Source: an uncultured Prochlorococcus sp. (GTDB lineage: Bacteria > Cyanobacteriota > Cyanobacteriia > PCC-6307 > Cyanobiaceae). Taken from it: a stretch of 64,000 bases of DNA. How positions within the stretch are numbered: position 1 is the stretch's first letter; each line of letters starts with the position of its first letter. The stretch is taken from the NCBI GenBank assembly GCA_902590775.1, contig CACIYC010000002.1, positions 1-64,000 on the forward strand, in the 5' to 3' direction. A program made the position numbers and the translations under genes. Below, piece after piece: positions 19,879 to 30,161 of this stretch. A model generated the notes under the pieces. That model had not been told where the DNA came from. It did no database searches and saw only the letters and a list, made by a program, of their open reading frames with translations.

Positions 19879-20106
19879 TTGGATTTAATAAATTCATGTT
19901 CTATGGACAATTCTATATACCCTAGCTTGCAAAAACAATTCCAAAGTGAACAATTTAGAAGGGCTATCCTGGAGTGTCAAGATGTTGATCTTCTTCGTGA
20001 AATTGCATTAGAACTATTGGAATTAAATAAGAAAAATACTTTTATAGCTCAGTGGGCATCAAGAAATGCATTTCAAGCGGAACAAGCAAATTTGCTCAGG
20101 GATTGA
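19879..20106 (+). CDS. Small conserved hypothetical protein
   Basis: ORF with coding-like composition; likely start ATG at 19903 (MDNSIYPSLQKQF...). Confidence 0.5.
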   Translation: MDLINSCSMDNSIYPSLQKQFQSEQFRRAILECQDVDLLREIALELLELNKKNTFIAQWASRNAFQAEQANLLRD

Positions 20107-20158
20107 ATAGTAAAACTATTTAATTAATACTTATGTTTTTCATTATTATTGGAAACTT

Positions 20159-20524
20159 GTGAATAAGAGATGGGTCATCCTTAGACATACTCTTTCAAAA
20201 GAGTCAATGGAAGGAATTCACTTTGATTTGTTATTGGAAGATGGGGATTCATGTCGAACTTGGCGTTTAACTAGTATTCCCATTGTCAATGGCCCTTTAG
20301 TTCGCGCGACTCTTCTTTCTCCTCATAAAATCTATTGGTTGCATAGGAAAGAAGCTGAAGTTTCTGGTGGAAGAGGTTGGGCGAAACGTATTCATGGTGG
20401 AAATTATTCAGGTTCTTTGCCTTTAAATGAAGAAGAGACTGTATCAGTAGAAATCAATAGCAGTAGGCTTTGTGGGCTATTAGAATTGAAAAATAGTATG
20501 TGCAAAATAATTTGTTCTGAATAA
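20159..20524 (+). CDS. LigD 3'-phosphoesterase-like (DNA polymerase ligase domain) small protein
   Basis: WVILRHTLSKESMEGIHFDLLLEDGDSCRTWRL resembles the HFDLRLE-type motif of that domain. Confidence 0.5.
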   Translation: MNKRWVILRHTLSKESMEGIHFDLLLEDGDSCRTWRLTSIPIVNGPLVRATLLSPHKIYWLHRKEAEVSGGRGWAKRIHGGNYSGSLPLNEEETVSVEINSSRLCGLLELKNSMCKIICSE

Positions 20525-20578
20525 ATGGATTTCATTTAAGTACTTAGCCCTTGAGGATCTCATAGGTTTCGCTAATGT

Positions 20579-23500
20579 TTGCTTTCAAGACTATTTGTCC
20601 TGTTGGTTTACATTAATCAGGTAGGCCTAACGAATTTCAAATCCTTTGGGGGGTCTATGACTATCCCTCTAGAGGAAGGATTTACTGTGGTGACAGGGCC
20701 GAATGGTTCAGGTAAAAGTAATATTCTCGATGGTGTCCTTTTTTGTCTTGGTTTAGCTACTAGTAGAGGAATGCGAGCTGAGCGTCTTCCAGATTTAGTA
20801 AATAGTGCTGTTTTGAAAGCCGGTAAATCAGCTGAAACAATAGTCACTGTTCGATTTGATTTAAATGATTGGGAGCCTGATTCTGCTGAAGAAGGGCTAG
20901 ATGTTCCTCAGGAAGGACCATGGATTAAGCCTGGTCAAAAGGAATGGACAGTTACCAGGCGTTTGAGAGTCATGCCAGGTGGTTCATATAGCTCAACTTA
21001 CGCTGCTGATGGAGAAGCATGTAATTTGCAGCAACTTCAAACTCAATTGAGACGTCTAAGAATTGATCCCGAAGGCAGCAATGTTGTAATGCAAGGTGAT
21101 GTGACTCGTGTTGTTTCAATGAGCAATAAGGATAGGCGCGGTTTAATTGATGAACTTGCTGGCGTAGCTTTGTTTGATAACAGAATTGAACAGGCACGAA
21201 GAAAGCTTGATGATGTATTTGATCGTCAGGAACGTTGTCGAATTGTTGAGCAAGAGTTATTAGCTTCTAAGCAACGTTTAGAAAAAGATTGCGAGAAAGC
21301 TCGTCTTTATAAAAAACTTAAGGAGGAGTTTCAAATAGGAAAACAACAAGAATATGTTTTAAGTTTTGAATGTGCAAAGAAAGAGTTGAAAGACTTACGA
21401 ATTCGTCAACATAATTTATTAGAAAAGGAAGTTGAAGATCAAAAATTGTTAAAAGATTCTAAAATAAAAGTTACTGAAGCAGATGATAAGTTAAAAGTAC
21501 TTCAATCAGAAGTTAAAGCATTAGGGGAAGATAAGTTAATTTCAGTTCAAGGAGATATTGCAGGTTTAGAAAGTAAGGAAAGAGCATTAGAGAGACAGGC
21601 TAATGATCTTAAAAATGATGGTGAAAAATTACAATTGCAAAGGCAAGATATCAAAAATCAACAACAAAATTTAAAGAAAGATAGTTTAGATAATAGTAAT
21701 AGAGAATGTTTGCAGAATAAAATCAAACTTGCTGATAATATCTTTAAGGATTCTCAAGCTGCTGTTGAAGCTTCTCGAAGAAGATTAACTGATATTGCAG
21801 GTCGTTCAGGTGCTTGGTTAGAAGAATACAAAGGACGTAATATTAAAAGACAGAAAATACATGCTTTGTTAAAGCCATTACAAGAAGAAAAACAAAAATT
21901 GGATGAGAGATTATCACAAATAAGTGAAAGATTGGAAGAACTTGGAGATGATCAAGCAAGAGATTTATTAGAGAATAAAAAATTAAATGCAGAATTAGAG
22001 GATCTTGAAAAAGAGTGGGATTCATTGTTAAAATTGATTTCCAATCAAAAGGAAGAAATATTAAATATTAGCAATGAGTTATGTTTACATCAAAAAACTC
22101 GATTACGTTTAGAAAATGATCAAACTAAATTAGAAAAAGATATAGCAAGACTAGAAAGTCGAAGAGAAACCTTGCATGAAAGTAGAGGAACAGGAGCTTT
22201 AAGACTTCTTTTAGAGTCAGGTTTAGAAGGGATTCATGGGCCTGTAGCTCATTTGGGAGAAGTTGATAATGTGCATAAGCTTGCTCTTGAAGTAGCTGCT
22301 GGCTCAAGAATTGGCCATATAGTTGTAGATGATGATTTGATAGCTGCTAAAGCTATAGAACTTCTCAAAAAACGAAAAGCAGGAAGATTAACATTCTTAC
22401 CATTAAATAAAATTAAAAATAATTCATCTAAGTTAAATAGTGTTTTACAAAGAGCGAAATCAAATCAAGACAATAATGGTTTAATATCACCTGCTATTGA
22501 TTTAATTAAATATGAAAATATTTATACTGAGGTTTTCCACTATGTTTTTGGTGATACGCTTGTTTTTCGTGATTTATATTCAGCAAGATTACAATTAGGT
22601 CTTTCAAGATCAGTAACTTTAGCGGGTGAATTAATTGAAAAGAGTGGAGCCATGACAGGAGGAAGTTTCTTAGGAAGAGGTGGTTTGTTAAATTTTGGGA
22701 CAGGTCAGGAAAAAGATGATATAGAGCCTTTAAGGTATAGATTATTAGAGATGGGTGAGACGCTTGTAAAAGCTAAAAGTGAGGAGTCTCGTCTAACGAA
22801 TATTTTAGAAGAATTGAGACCTAAATTAAAGAATATAGAGAATAGAAAAGCTTCTTTAGAAGCCCAAAGATTAGCTTTTGAGCGTTCTAATGGTCCTTTC
22901 TTAAAGCGCCAAAATGAACAGGCTGAACGATTAACTGGGCTTAAAAAATCAAAAGAGGAGTATAAAGAAAGAATGTATTCAGTTGAAAAAGAAATTAAAC
23001 CATATCTAAGCGAATTAGAAAGCCTAGATTCTACCGAGAAAAATAATATTTCTGAAGAAAATAATAATAATATTCAGAAATTGCAAAAAGATCTTGAATT
23101 ATCTGAAGATGCTCTATCTAAAGCAAAAGATGAAAGAGATTCTTTATTTAATCAGAATCAACAACAAGATTTGGCTTTGGAGCGATTGAATGATAAACAA
23201 AAATCTCTATTTGCAGAAGAAGAAAGACTTCAGAATTCTATTAATTTGCTAACTCAACAACATCAAAAATGGAGAATAGAGAAAAAAGAATTAAAAATCA
23301 AACATGAAAAACTAGAACTTCTGAAGAAAGAATTGGAAACAAGTTTTGGAGAAAAACGTCATGCTAGAGATTCTGCAGAGTTGCAATTGGCCACATTTCG
23401 GCAAAAATCTCAGGATTTAGAGTGGAAGCTTGAGAGATTGAGATCAGACCTAAAAGCTGGTGAAGAAGAGCTTCGTCTTGGAGATATTCGTGTTAAAGAA

Positions 23501-24205
23501 TTAGAAAAGATGCTTCCTGATCCATTGCCTGAGATTTCAGAAGATCTTAGGCAAAAAGGTTTGGAATTTCTTCAAAGTCAGTTAAATGTCTTACAAGAGC
23601 GGATCGAATCATTAGAACCAGTGAATATGTTGGCTTTAGAGGAACTGGAAAAATTAGATATTCGTTTGAATGATCTTGTTGACCGACTTGAAGTTTTAAC
23701 AGAAGAACGTTCAGAATTATTACTGCGTGTTGAGACTGTGGCAACTCTTCGAGAGGAAGCTTTTATGGAAGCTTTTGAGGCAGTTGATAGACATTTTCGT
23801 GAAATTTTTGCAAGCCTTTCTGATGGTGATGGTCATCTTCAGCTAGAAAATGCTGAGGATCCTTTAGAAGGAGGTTTGACATTAGTTGCGCATCCTAAAG
23901 GTAAAGCTGTCAGAAGATTGGCTGCAATGTCAGGTGGAGAAAAATCATTGACAGCATTAAGTTTCCTTTTTGCATTGCAAAGATTTAGACCTTCACCTTT
24001 TTATGCTTTAGATGAAGTAGATAGCTTCTTAGATGGCGTCAATGTTGAACGACTTGCTGCTTTGATTGCTAAACAATCGGAAAATGCTCAGTTTATGGTT
24101 GTTAGTCATCGAAGACCCATGATTGGAGCAGCAACTCGTACTATTGGAGTTACGCAAGCTCGAGGTGCTAATACTCAGGTAGTTGGTCTGCCTTTGGCAG
24201 CTTGA
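20579..24205 (+). CDS. smc: Chromosome segregation protein SMC
   Basis: GPNGSGKSNILDGVLFCLG Walker A; coiled coils; hinge AGELIEKSGAMTGGSFLGRGG; MSGGEKSLTALSFLFALQ...FYALDEVDSFLD. Confidence 0.97.
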   Translation: MLSRLFVLLVYINQVGLTNFKSFGGSMTIPLEEGFTVVTGPNGSGKSNILDGVLFCLGLATSRGMRAERLPDLVNSAVLKAGKSAETIVTVRFDLNDWEPDSAEEGLDVPQEGPWIKPGQKEWTVTRRLRVMPGGSYSSTYAADGEACNLQQLQTQLRRLRIDPEGSNVVMQGDVTRVVSMSNKDRRGLIDELAGVALFDNRIEQARRKLDDVFDRQERCRIVEQELLASKQRLEKDCEKARLYKKLKEEFQIGKQQEYVLSFECAKKELKDLRIRQHNLLEKEVEDQKLLKDSKIKVTEADDKLKVLQSEVKALGEDKLISVQGDIAGLESKERALERQANDLKNDGEKLQLQRQDIKNQQQNLKKDSLDNSNRECLQNKIKLADNIFKDSQAAVEASRRRLTDIAGRSGAWLEEYKGRNIKRQKIHALLKPLQEEKQKLDERLSQISERLEELGDDQARDLLENKKLNAELEDLEKEWDSLLKLISNQKEEILNISNELCLHQKTRLRLENDQTKLEKDIARLESRRETLHESRGTGALRLLLESGLEGIHGPVAHLGEVDNVHKLALEVAAGSRIGHIVVDDDLIAAKAIELLKKRKAGRLTFLPLNKIKNNSSKLNSVLQRAKSNQDNNGLISPAIDLIKYENIYTEVFHYVFGDTLVFRDLYSARLQLGLSRSVTLAGELIEKSGAMTGGSFLGRGGLLNFGTGQEKDDIEPLRYRLLEMGETLVKAKSEESRLTNILEELRPKLKNIENRKASLEAQRLAFERSNGPFLKRQNEQAERLTGLKKSKEEYKERMYSVEKEIKPYLSELESLDSTEKNNISEENNNNIQKLQKDLELSEDALSKAKDERDSLFNQNQQQDLALERLNDKQKSLFAEEERLQNSINLLTQQHQKWRIEKKELKIKHEKLELLKKELETSFGEKRHARDSAELQLATFRQKSQDLEWKLERLRSDLKAGEEELRLGDIRVKELEKMLPDPLPEISEDLRQKGLEFLQSQLNVLQERIESLEPVNMLALEELEKLDIRLNDLVDRLEVLTEERSELLLRVETVATLREEAFMEAFEAVDRHFREIFASLSDGDGHLQLENAEDPLEGGLTLVAHPKGKAVRRLAAMSGGEKSLTALSFLFALQRFRPSPFYALDEVDSFLDGVNVERLAALIAKQSENAQFMVVSHRRPMIGAATRTIGVTQARGANTQVVGLPLAA

Positions 24206-24264
24206 GATATATAGTCTCTTTATGAGTCACAATGATTCGAATTCTTTTAGTCTAAATCTTTAGC

Positions 24265-25350
24265 TTGACCAACTCGCAATTTCCAAACGATTTAGGTGAA
24301 ACTGTTCCCAGCGAAAGGCTTTGGCTTCGTTCCGAGCTAATGGGAACTCAGGTTATTACGCGCGATAGTGGGCGTCGTTTAGGAGTGGTTGGAGAAGTTG
24401 TTGTTGATATTGATAGAAGAGAAATTGTTGCACTTGGTCTTAGAGATAATCCATTGACTAGATTTTTACCTGGTCTTCCAAAATGGATGTTACTTGAGCA
24501 AATTAGGCAAGTTGGCGATGTTATTCTTGTTGATTCAATAGATTCTTTAAGTGAGGAATTTTCTCCTGATAGATATAGCAAGGTTATTAATTGTCAGGTT
24601 ATTACTGAGTCTGGTGAGCAATTAGGGAGAGTTTTAGGCTTTTCTTTTGATATTGAAACAGGAGAATTAATTAGTTTAGTTATGGGTGCAATGGGAGTAC
24701 CTCTTTTAGGAGAAGGAGTCTTAAGCACTTGGGAAATACCAGTAAATGAAATTGTTAGTACAGGAGCAGATCGGATTATTGTTTATGAAGGTGCTGAAGA
24801 AAAATTAAAGCAATTAAGTAGTGGTTTACTTGAAAAAATAGGTGTTGGAGGGGGAGCTTGGGATGAAAGTGAAAGAGAACGTTATAAGGTCAATCTTGTT
24901 CCAGTAGAGAATCAATTATCTTCAGGTGAAGAAGTTGCAAATGAAATAAAAGCTCTAAATGCTTCAACAGATATAGCTTTTAATCAGGAAGAGGACGAAG
25001 AAGAATCTTTAGAATATGTTGAATTAGAAGAATTTGATAGAGATTATCAAAAGCAAGCACGTTATTTAGAAGAGATTAATACATCAAAAAATTCTAATTA
25101 TGAAGATCTATATAGAAAAGAAAATGATGAGATTAGATATCAACAACAATCTTACTCGTCTAATGAAGAATTTTATTCTCAAGAAGATACTCCTCCTATC
25201 AATAGGGCATTAAAGCGTAAATCTATTAGTAATATTGAGGACCCTTTAGATGTGGAACCATTAAGTCTTAGTCAAAATAATCCTGAAAAAGAAATAGATT
25301 CTAAGCTTGCTGAAGATAATAAATCTAATGAAATAGAAGATCCATGGTAA
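24265..25350 (+). CDS. PRC-barrel domain protein with acidic disordered C-terminus
   Basis: Two repeats: GTQVITRDSGRRLGVVGEVVVDIDRREIVAL and NCQVITESGEQLGRVLGFSFDIETGELISLVM. Confidence 0.75.
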   Translation: MTNSQFPNDLGETVPSERLWLRSELMGTQVITRDSGRRLGVVGEVVVDIDRREIVALGLRDNPLTRFLPGLPKWMLLEQIRQVGDVILVDSIDSLSEEFSPDRYSKVINCQVITESGEQLGRVLGFSFDIETGELISLVMGAMGVPLLGEGVLSTWEIPVNEIVSTGADRIIVYEGAEEKLKQLSSGLLEKIGVGGGAWDESERERYKVNLVPVENQLSSGEEVANEIKALNASTDIAFNQEEDEEESLEYVELEEFDRDYQKQARYLEEINTSKNSNYEDLYRKENDEIRYQQQSYSSNEEFYSQEDTPPINRALKRKSISNIEDPLDVEPLSLSQNNPEKEIDSKLAEDNKSNEIEDPW

Positions 25351-25361
25351 AATATATATTT

Positions 25362-26651
25362 TTATAGCTCGGATAATAGACTGATAATTAATTTTGCCAT
25401 TGCTTTGATAGCGCCTGGCTTCCCTCTTAATAATCTTAGTTCTTCTTTTTGTTCTTTTAGTTTAATAGGAGAAGTGATCAAAAAATAAGCTTCTTTTGCA
25501 ATTTGTCTTGGTGAAATCTTCCCTATTCTTTCCGGAACAATCATTCTTCTAGCAATGATATTTGGCCAGGCTAAATATTTCTTTCTACGCAATTTCCATA
25601 TCCTAATTAACCAACCAATGCACCATTTTAAAAAGGGTATTCTTCCTAGAATTCCTATTAATCCATCCCATGCTTCCATTGCATTTAAATGCTGCGTAGG
25701 GAGAACTACAATCATTGGTACTCCTAATGCACCTAATTCAGAAGTATTCGCTCCAATTGTTGTTATTGCTAAATCACATTGACTGAGTAAATTATGTGCA
25801 GGACTAAATTCAATTAAATGTATTTTGCTTCCTGAATTGGTAATTATTTTCTTCCATTCTAGTCCATGATTAGGCTCTTCTATTTTTGTTATCTGAGATG
25901 AATATTCTTTTGCAATGATATTATTTAAGGTACTGAAGTGAATGATTTCTTTTATATTTGTCGTTGGTGCTATTGGTATTAATAAATTACATTCTGGCAT
26001 AAGACTTGTTAAGTGATCTGCTACTTCTAAAAAAAAAGGCATACCTACAGAAAGTTTTGCTTTCTTTGATCCAGGTAGCAATGCTATCCATTTTCCCTTG
26101 GGAAGTGGGTGGTTATTTTCAGCTTGTTTTTGTATATCTGCCATCAGATCACCAATTACTGTGCATCGTTTTTGCAAATTTTTAGGTAAAAGATTTTTGA
26201 CCTGATTTGACATTGCTGCGATGCGATCATTCCAAAAAGGCCATCTAGCAATCCATTCAGCATATGTAATGTTTTTATATTTCAGTCTGGCTGCAAGAAG
26301 AACACTCCAAAACTGATCTCCTCCAAGAAAAATAACTATTCCTTTTTTTGGCCAAAAACCGAATTTTTGAGGATTTATTAGAAGTTTCCAGAAATCTTTC
26401 GCAAGAGTAATTCTTTGAAATTTGCACCATTCTTCAGCTACTTTTTTTTCGTTACCTGCTGCATTAGGGCATGGAACTAGAGCAAGTCTTAGGCTAATTG
26501 ATGCAGAAGGTTGACATGGTCGAATAGCTAAATCATTATGCAATTTTTCTACCAAAGGTTTGACCCAAGTATTGAGTTCACCTGGACCATTGGAAACCAT
26601 AAGCAATACAGACTCAGGTTCTTTATTTGCAGCAGATTTTCTTAAATTCAA
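25362..26651 (-). CDS. LpxB-like (lipid-A-disaccharide synthase related) glycosyltransferase-like protein
   Basis: VSNGPGELNTWVKPLVEKL, WIALLPGSKKAKLSVGMPFFLEVADHL, TTIGANTSELGALGVPMIVVLP. Confidence 0.6.
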   Translation of the reverse strand: MNLRKSAANKEPESVLLMVSNGPGELNTWVKPLVEKLHNDLAIRPCQPSASISLRLALVPCPNAAGNEKKVAEEWCKFQRITLAKDFWKLLINPQKFGFWPKKGIVIFLGGDQFWSVLLAARLKYKNITYAEWIARWPFWNDRIAAMSNQVKNLLPKNLQKRCTVIGDLMADIQKQAENNHPLPKGKWIALLPGSKKAKLSVGMPFFLEVADHLTSLMPECNLLIPIAPTTNIKEIIHFSTLNNIIAKEYSSQITKIEEPNHGLEWKKIITNSGSKIHLIEFSPAHNLLSQCDLAITTIGANTSELGALGVPMIVVLPTQHLNAMEAWDGLIGILGRIPFLKWCIGWLIRIWKLRRKKYLAWPNIIARRMIVPERIGKISPRQIAKEAYFLITSPIKLKEQKEELRLLRGKPGAIKAMAKLIISLLSEL

Positions 26652-26662
26652 GGTTTTAATTA

Positions 26663-26744
26663 TGCGGATGGCGAGACTTGAACTCGCAAGGCCGAAGCCA
26701 CACGCTCCTTAGACGTGCGTGTCTACCAATTCCACCACATCCGC
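26663..26744 (-). tRNA. tRNA-Leu (anticodon AAG)
   Basis: Minus: GCGGATGTGGTGGAATTGGTAGACACGCACGTCTAAGGAGCGTGTGGCTTCGGCCTTGCGAGTTCAAGTCTCGCCATCCGCA; acceptor stem GCGGATG/CATCCGC, anticodon stem CACGU/GCGUG, loop CUAAGGA, long variable arm. Confidence 0.93.
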
Positions 26745-26852
26745 ATTAGAAACAAAGTTGTGAACTAAGTCAAAGTTGATCATATACCGTACACCTTTAC
26801 AAAGTATGGGGCGAAGCACTGATACGATCATTTTACTAAGTCAAGATCTTGA

Positions 26853-28199
26853 GTGTCTCTAGGCAAAGTCCTAATAGCTAATCGCGGAGAGATTGCTTTA
26901 AGAATTCTCCGTAGTTGCAGAGAGTCAGGTATTGCAACAGTGGCTGTTTATAGCACTACTGATCGCAATGCTTTACATGTTCAACTTGCAGATGAAGCAG
27001 TATGTGTAGGTGATTCTCCGAGTAACAAAAGCTATTTAAATGTTCCAAATATTATTGCAGCAGCAACCTCTAGGGGAGTAGATGCAATACATCCTGGATA
27101 TGGATTTCTTGCTGAAAATGATCGCTTTGCTGAGATTTGTCAAGATCATGGAATTGTTTTTATTGGTCCATCACCTCATGCAATTCGCTCGATGGGCGAT
27201 AAAGCAACGGCAAAATCAACGATGTTGCAGGTAGGAGTGCCTACTGTCCCTGGAAGTAAAGGATTGTTGTCTAGTTGGGAAGAGGCAGCATCTCTAGCTA
27301 AGGAAATGGGTTATCCAGTAATGATTAAAGCAACTGCTGGTGGCGGAGGGAGAGGGATGAGGCTTGTAAATAGCGAAGAGTCTATTGAGGAGCTTTTTAA
27401 GGCTGCTCAGGGGGAATCAGAGGCTGCATTTGGCAATGGTGGCTTATATATGGAGAAATTTATTGAAAAGCCGCGACATGTTGAAGTTCAAATTTTGGCA
27501 GACAGTTTTGGCAATGTTGTTCATTTAGGAGAAAGAGATTGTTCTATTCAACGAAGACATCAAAAATTATTGGAGGAATCACCTAGTCCAGCTTTAGATA
27601 GTGATTTGAGAGTTCGAATGGGCCAAGCAGCCGTTTCAGCTGCAAAAAGCATTAATTATGAGGGTGCCGGAACTGTTGAATTTCTTTTGGATCGTTCAGG
27701 AAATTTTTACTTTATGGAGATGAATACAAGAATTCAGGTTGAACATCCTGTTACTGAAATGGTTACAGGTATTGATTTAGTAGCAGAACAACTTCGAATT
27801 GCTGGAGGTGAGCCCATTTCGGTTGCTCAAGATCAAATACAACTTCGAGGTCATTCGATTGAATGTAGAATTAATGCAGAAGATTCATCTCATAATTTTC
27901 GCCCTTCGCCTGGAAGAATTACTGGGTGGTTGCCTCCAGGTGGACCAGGGGTAAGAGTTGATAGTCATGTTTATACAGGTTATGATATTCCACCTTTTTA
28001 TGATTCTTTAATTGGCAAGCTAATTGTTTGGGATCATGATAGGGAATCAGCTTTAAAAAGAATGAAAAGAGCACTTAATGAATGTGCTGTTACAGGAATT
28101 CCAACAACAATTGATTTTCATTTGAAATTGCTTGATCGTGATGAATTTCTTAGTGGTGATGTTCATACAAAATTTGTCGAGCAGGAAATGTTGGATTGA
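26853..28199 (+). CDS. accC: Acetyl-CoA carboxylase biotin carboxylase subunit
   Basis: [62 protein letters not shown]. Confidence 0.98.
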   Translation: MSLGKVLIANRGEIALRILRSCRESGIATVAVYSTTDRNALHVQLADEAVCVGDSPSNKSYLNVPNIIAAATSRGVDAIHPGYGFLAENDRFAEICQDHGIVFIGPSPHAIRSMGDKATAKSTMLQVGVPTVPGSKGLLSSWEEAASLAKEMGYPVMIKATAGGGGRGMRLVNSEESIEELFKAAQGESEAAFGNGGLYMEKFIEKPRHVEVQILADSFGNVVHLGERDCSIQRRHQKLLEESPSPALDSDLRVRMGQAAVSAAKSINYEGAGTVEFLLDRSGNFYFMEMNTRIQVEHPVTEMVTGIDLVAEQLRIAGGEPISVAQDQIQLRGHSIECRINAEDSSHNFRPSPGRITGWLPPGGPGVRVDSHVYTGYDIPPFYDSLIGKLIVWDHDRESALKRMKRALNECAVTGIPTTIDFHLKLLDRDEFLSGDVHTKFVEQEMLD

Positions 28200-28207
28200 G
28201 AAGGCAT

Positions 28208-28525
28208 TTATTGAATACTTTGTCTTAGCAAGATTTGAGACAAGATTCCTTGTGGCCCAACTAATAATTCTCTTATAAGGCTAATTAAGCCAAACCAAAT
28301 AACAGGGGTTATATCGACACCGCCGATTGGTGGAATTATACGCCTTGTTATTGATAAAAATACTTCTGTAGGGATGGAAAAAAATAGCCAAAAGCCCTTG
28401 GAAATATTGATTTGTGGATACCATGTGAGGATGATCCTAATGAGAAAAGCCAATGACCAAGTTGTCAATGTAAATCCCGTTAGAGAATGGATTGTTGGGA
28501 GTGCAGGAATCAAAATTGGCGTCAC
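28208..28525 (-). CDS. YggT family membrane protein
   Basis: IRIILTWYPQINISKGFW...TEVFLSITRRIIPPIGGVDITPVIWF. Confidence 0.85.
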   Translation of the reverse strand: MTPILIPALPTIHSLTGFTLTTWSLAFLIRIILTWYPQINISKGFWLFFSIPTEVFLSITRRIIPPIGGVDITPVIWFGLISLIRELLVGPQGILSQILLRQSIQ

Positions 28526-28611
28526 AGAGCTCTAAGTTTCTATACATCTATCGTATAAAGATGCTTTTAATTCGTAAGATTATTGAGCTTTTGCTTTTAT
28601 AAAGAGCTGTA

Positions 28612-28794
28612 ATGGCTTTTATTTTGTCAAACTTTCTTTTCGGTACAGCGGTCTCTAGTCAGGCCGCTACTAATTCAGCTATAGGCATGATTGGCAGCTT
28701 TCTTGCAGCCGCCGCTCTTATAGTTGTTCCTGCTGCATCTTTCTTGATTTGGGTTTCACAGAAAGATGCTCTTCAGAGATCTGGGAATCGCTAG
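28612..28794 (+). CDS. psbX: Photosystem II protein PsbX
   Basis: Single TM ending [27 protein letters not shown]; adjacent to ycf66. Confidence 0.8.
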   Translation: MAFILSNFLFGTAVSSQAATNSAIGMIGSFLAAAALIVVPAASFLIWVSQKDALQRSGNR

Positions 28795-28842
28795 GACTAG
28801 GCAATTCCTGCTTATTTCTTAGACTGAAAGTAAACGAGTTGC

Positions 28843-29865
28843 TTGTCTCCTCGTTTAACTGACTTTTCTTGGAGCTTTATTTTGGTCAATGCCAGTCTGA
28901 ATTGGGCCAGCATTGTGGGAATAGCCTTGGCCATATGTGGTGGAGGCCTGTATTTCTTGCGATCATTTAAGCCAGCTCTTGCTCGCGATTACGACGTATT
29001 TTTTGCTGCAATAGGTTTACTTTGCGGTGGGATTTTGTTTTTCCAAGGGTGGAGACTAGATCCAATACTTCAATTTGGTCAGTTTTTGCTTGCTGGAACT
29101 ACAGTTTTCTTTGCTTACGAGAGTGTTCGTTTGAGAGGAATTGCTACAGATCAAGCTAGAAGATCATCATATTTTGATGAGGAATACGACAGACCTCCAT
29201 CTAGATCAAATCCTGGATTTAGATCTCGAAATGATGATGATTTTGATCAGTTTAGAGAAGCACAGCCTATTAATAGAAGGTTTAAAAGCAGAGATGATTC
29301 AGAATCAGACTATGATTCTGATGATGAAGATTTTTATAGATCTAGAGCAAATGTAAGACCTGCAATTCCTGAAGAGGCTGCTAGTAGAAGAACTAGATAT
29401 AAACCTGATTCATTAAATAGAGATGAATCTAGAAGGATGGCAAGATTTGGTAACCAAAATTCTGAAGGTACAAGAGATAGTAGAAGAAGTTCAAATTTTG
29501 GAGATAGAAGAAATATTCGTCAAGAGGAAAAAAGAGGAAGTAGGCCTAGAGCTAGTTCTCAAACTTCTCGAATGTCTAGAAATAATGACCCTACTGAAAG
29601 AAGAAGTGTTAGACGTACCGACAGTAAGTTTCAAAAGTCATCAGATGGTTATTCTTCGCCGAAAGGAACCCCTATTTCTAATAAACCTGAAGATGCTTCT
29701 TTTTCCTCTTCAAATTCTAGACTTGAAAAAGGAAGATCTAGAAGGCCAGGTTCATCAATAAGAAATAGATCTACTGATGATCAAAATAGAAGATCAAACC
29801 AATCTAAAAGACCTAGTTCAAACCAAACAATGCCAAGAGATAATTCATCTAGGTTTGATGATTGA
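28843..29865 (+). CDS. ycf66: Ycf66 family protein with long R/S/D-rich C-terminal tail
   Basis: N-terminal TM region LNWASIVGIALAICGGGLYFLRSFKPALARDYDVFFAAIGLLCGGILFFQGWRLDPILQFGQFLLAG typical of Ycf66. Confidence 0.85.
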   Translation: MSPRLTDFSWSFILVNASLNWASIVGIALAICGGGLYFLRSFKPALARDYDVFFAAIGLLCGGILFFQGWRLDPILQFGQFLLAGTTVFFAYESVRLRGIATDQARRSSYFDEEYDRPPSRSNPGFRSRNDDDFDQFREAQPINRRFKSRDDSESDYDSDDEDFYRSRANVRPAIPEEAASRRTRYKPDSLNRDESRRMARFGNQNSEGTRDSRRSSNFGDRRNIRQEEKRGSRPRASSQTSRMSRNNDPTERRSVRRTDSKFQKSSDGYSSPKGTPISNKPEDASFSSSNSRLEKGRSRRPGSSIRNRSTDDQNRRSNQSKRPSSNQTMPRDNSSRFDD

Positions 29866-29897
29866 TTCATAACAAGCTTTTATTTGTTTTCAGAAAA

Positions 29898-30146
29898 TTA
29901 TGGTACTAATCCTGCCCATTGAAGAAATCCAGAATGGCTTATTGTTTCTATAAATAAAATGGCTAAGAATCCAATCATTGCAAATCTTCCGTTTACTCTT
30001 TCTGCATAGTCACTCCAGCCGAATGAAGGAACATCATTGGTAGTTGCACTAGAAGATTCATTCATATCATTGTTTTTTTCTTTATTTAATTGGTTAGTTG
30101 TCTTGGAAGATTCCACTTTAGAAAATTCTGAATTGTTTGAGGTCAT
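29898..30146 (-). CDS. High-light-inducible (Hli/Scp) chlorophyll-binding protein
   Basis: YAERVNGRFAMIGFLAILFIETISHSGFLQWAGLVP; LHC motif ExxNxRxAM-like. Confidence 0.85.
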   Translation of the reverse strand: MTSNNSEFSKVESSKTTNQLNKEKNNDMNESSSATTNDVPSFGWSDYAERVNGRFAMIGFLAILFIETISHSGFLQWAGLVP

Positions 30147-30161
30147 TGATTGAGATCAGGA

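Noticed and set aside
20617-20847. Minus-strand 76-aa ORF at the start of smc
   Set aside because: Complement of the SMC Walker A region; no independent support.
20617-23744. Several minus-strand ORFs within smc
   Set aside because: Shadow ORFs opposite a full-length SMC with Walker A, hinge and signature motifs.
29141-29761. Two extra plus ORFs inside ycf66
   Set aside because: Out-of-frame readings of a low-complexity R/S/D-rich region; Ycf66 frame is the supported one.
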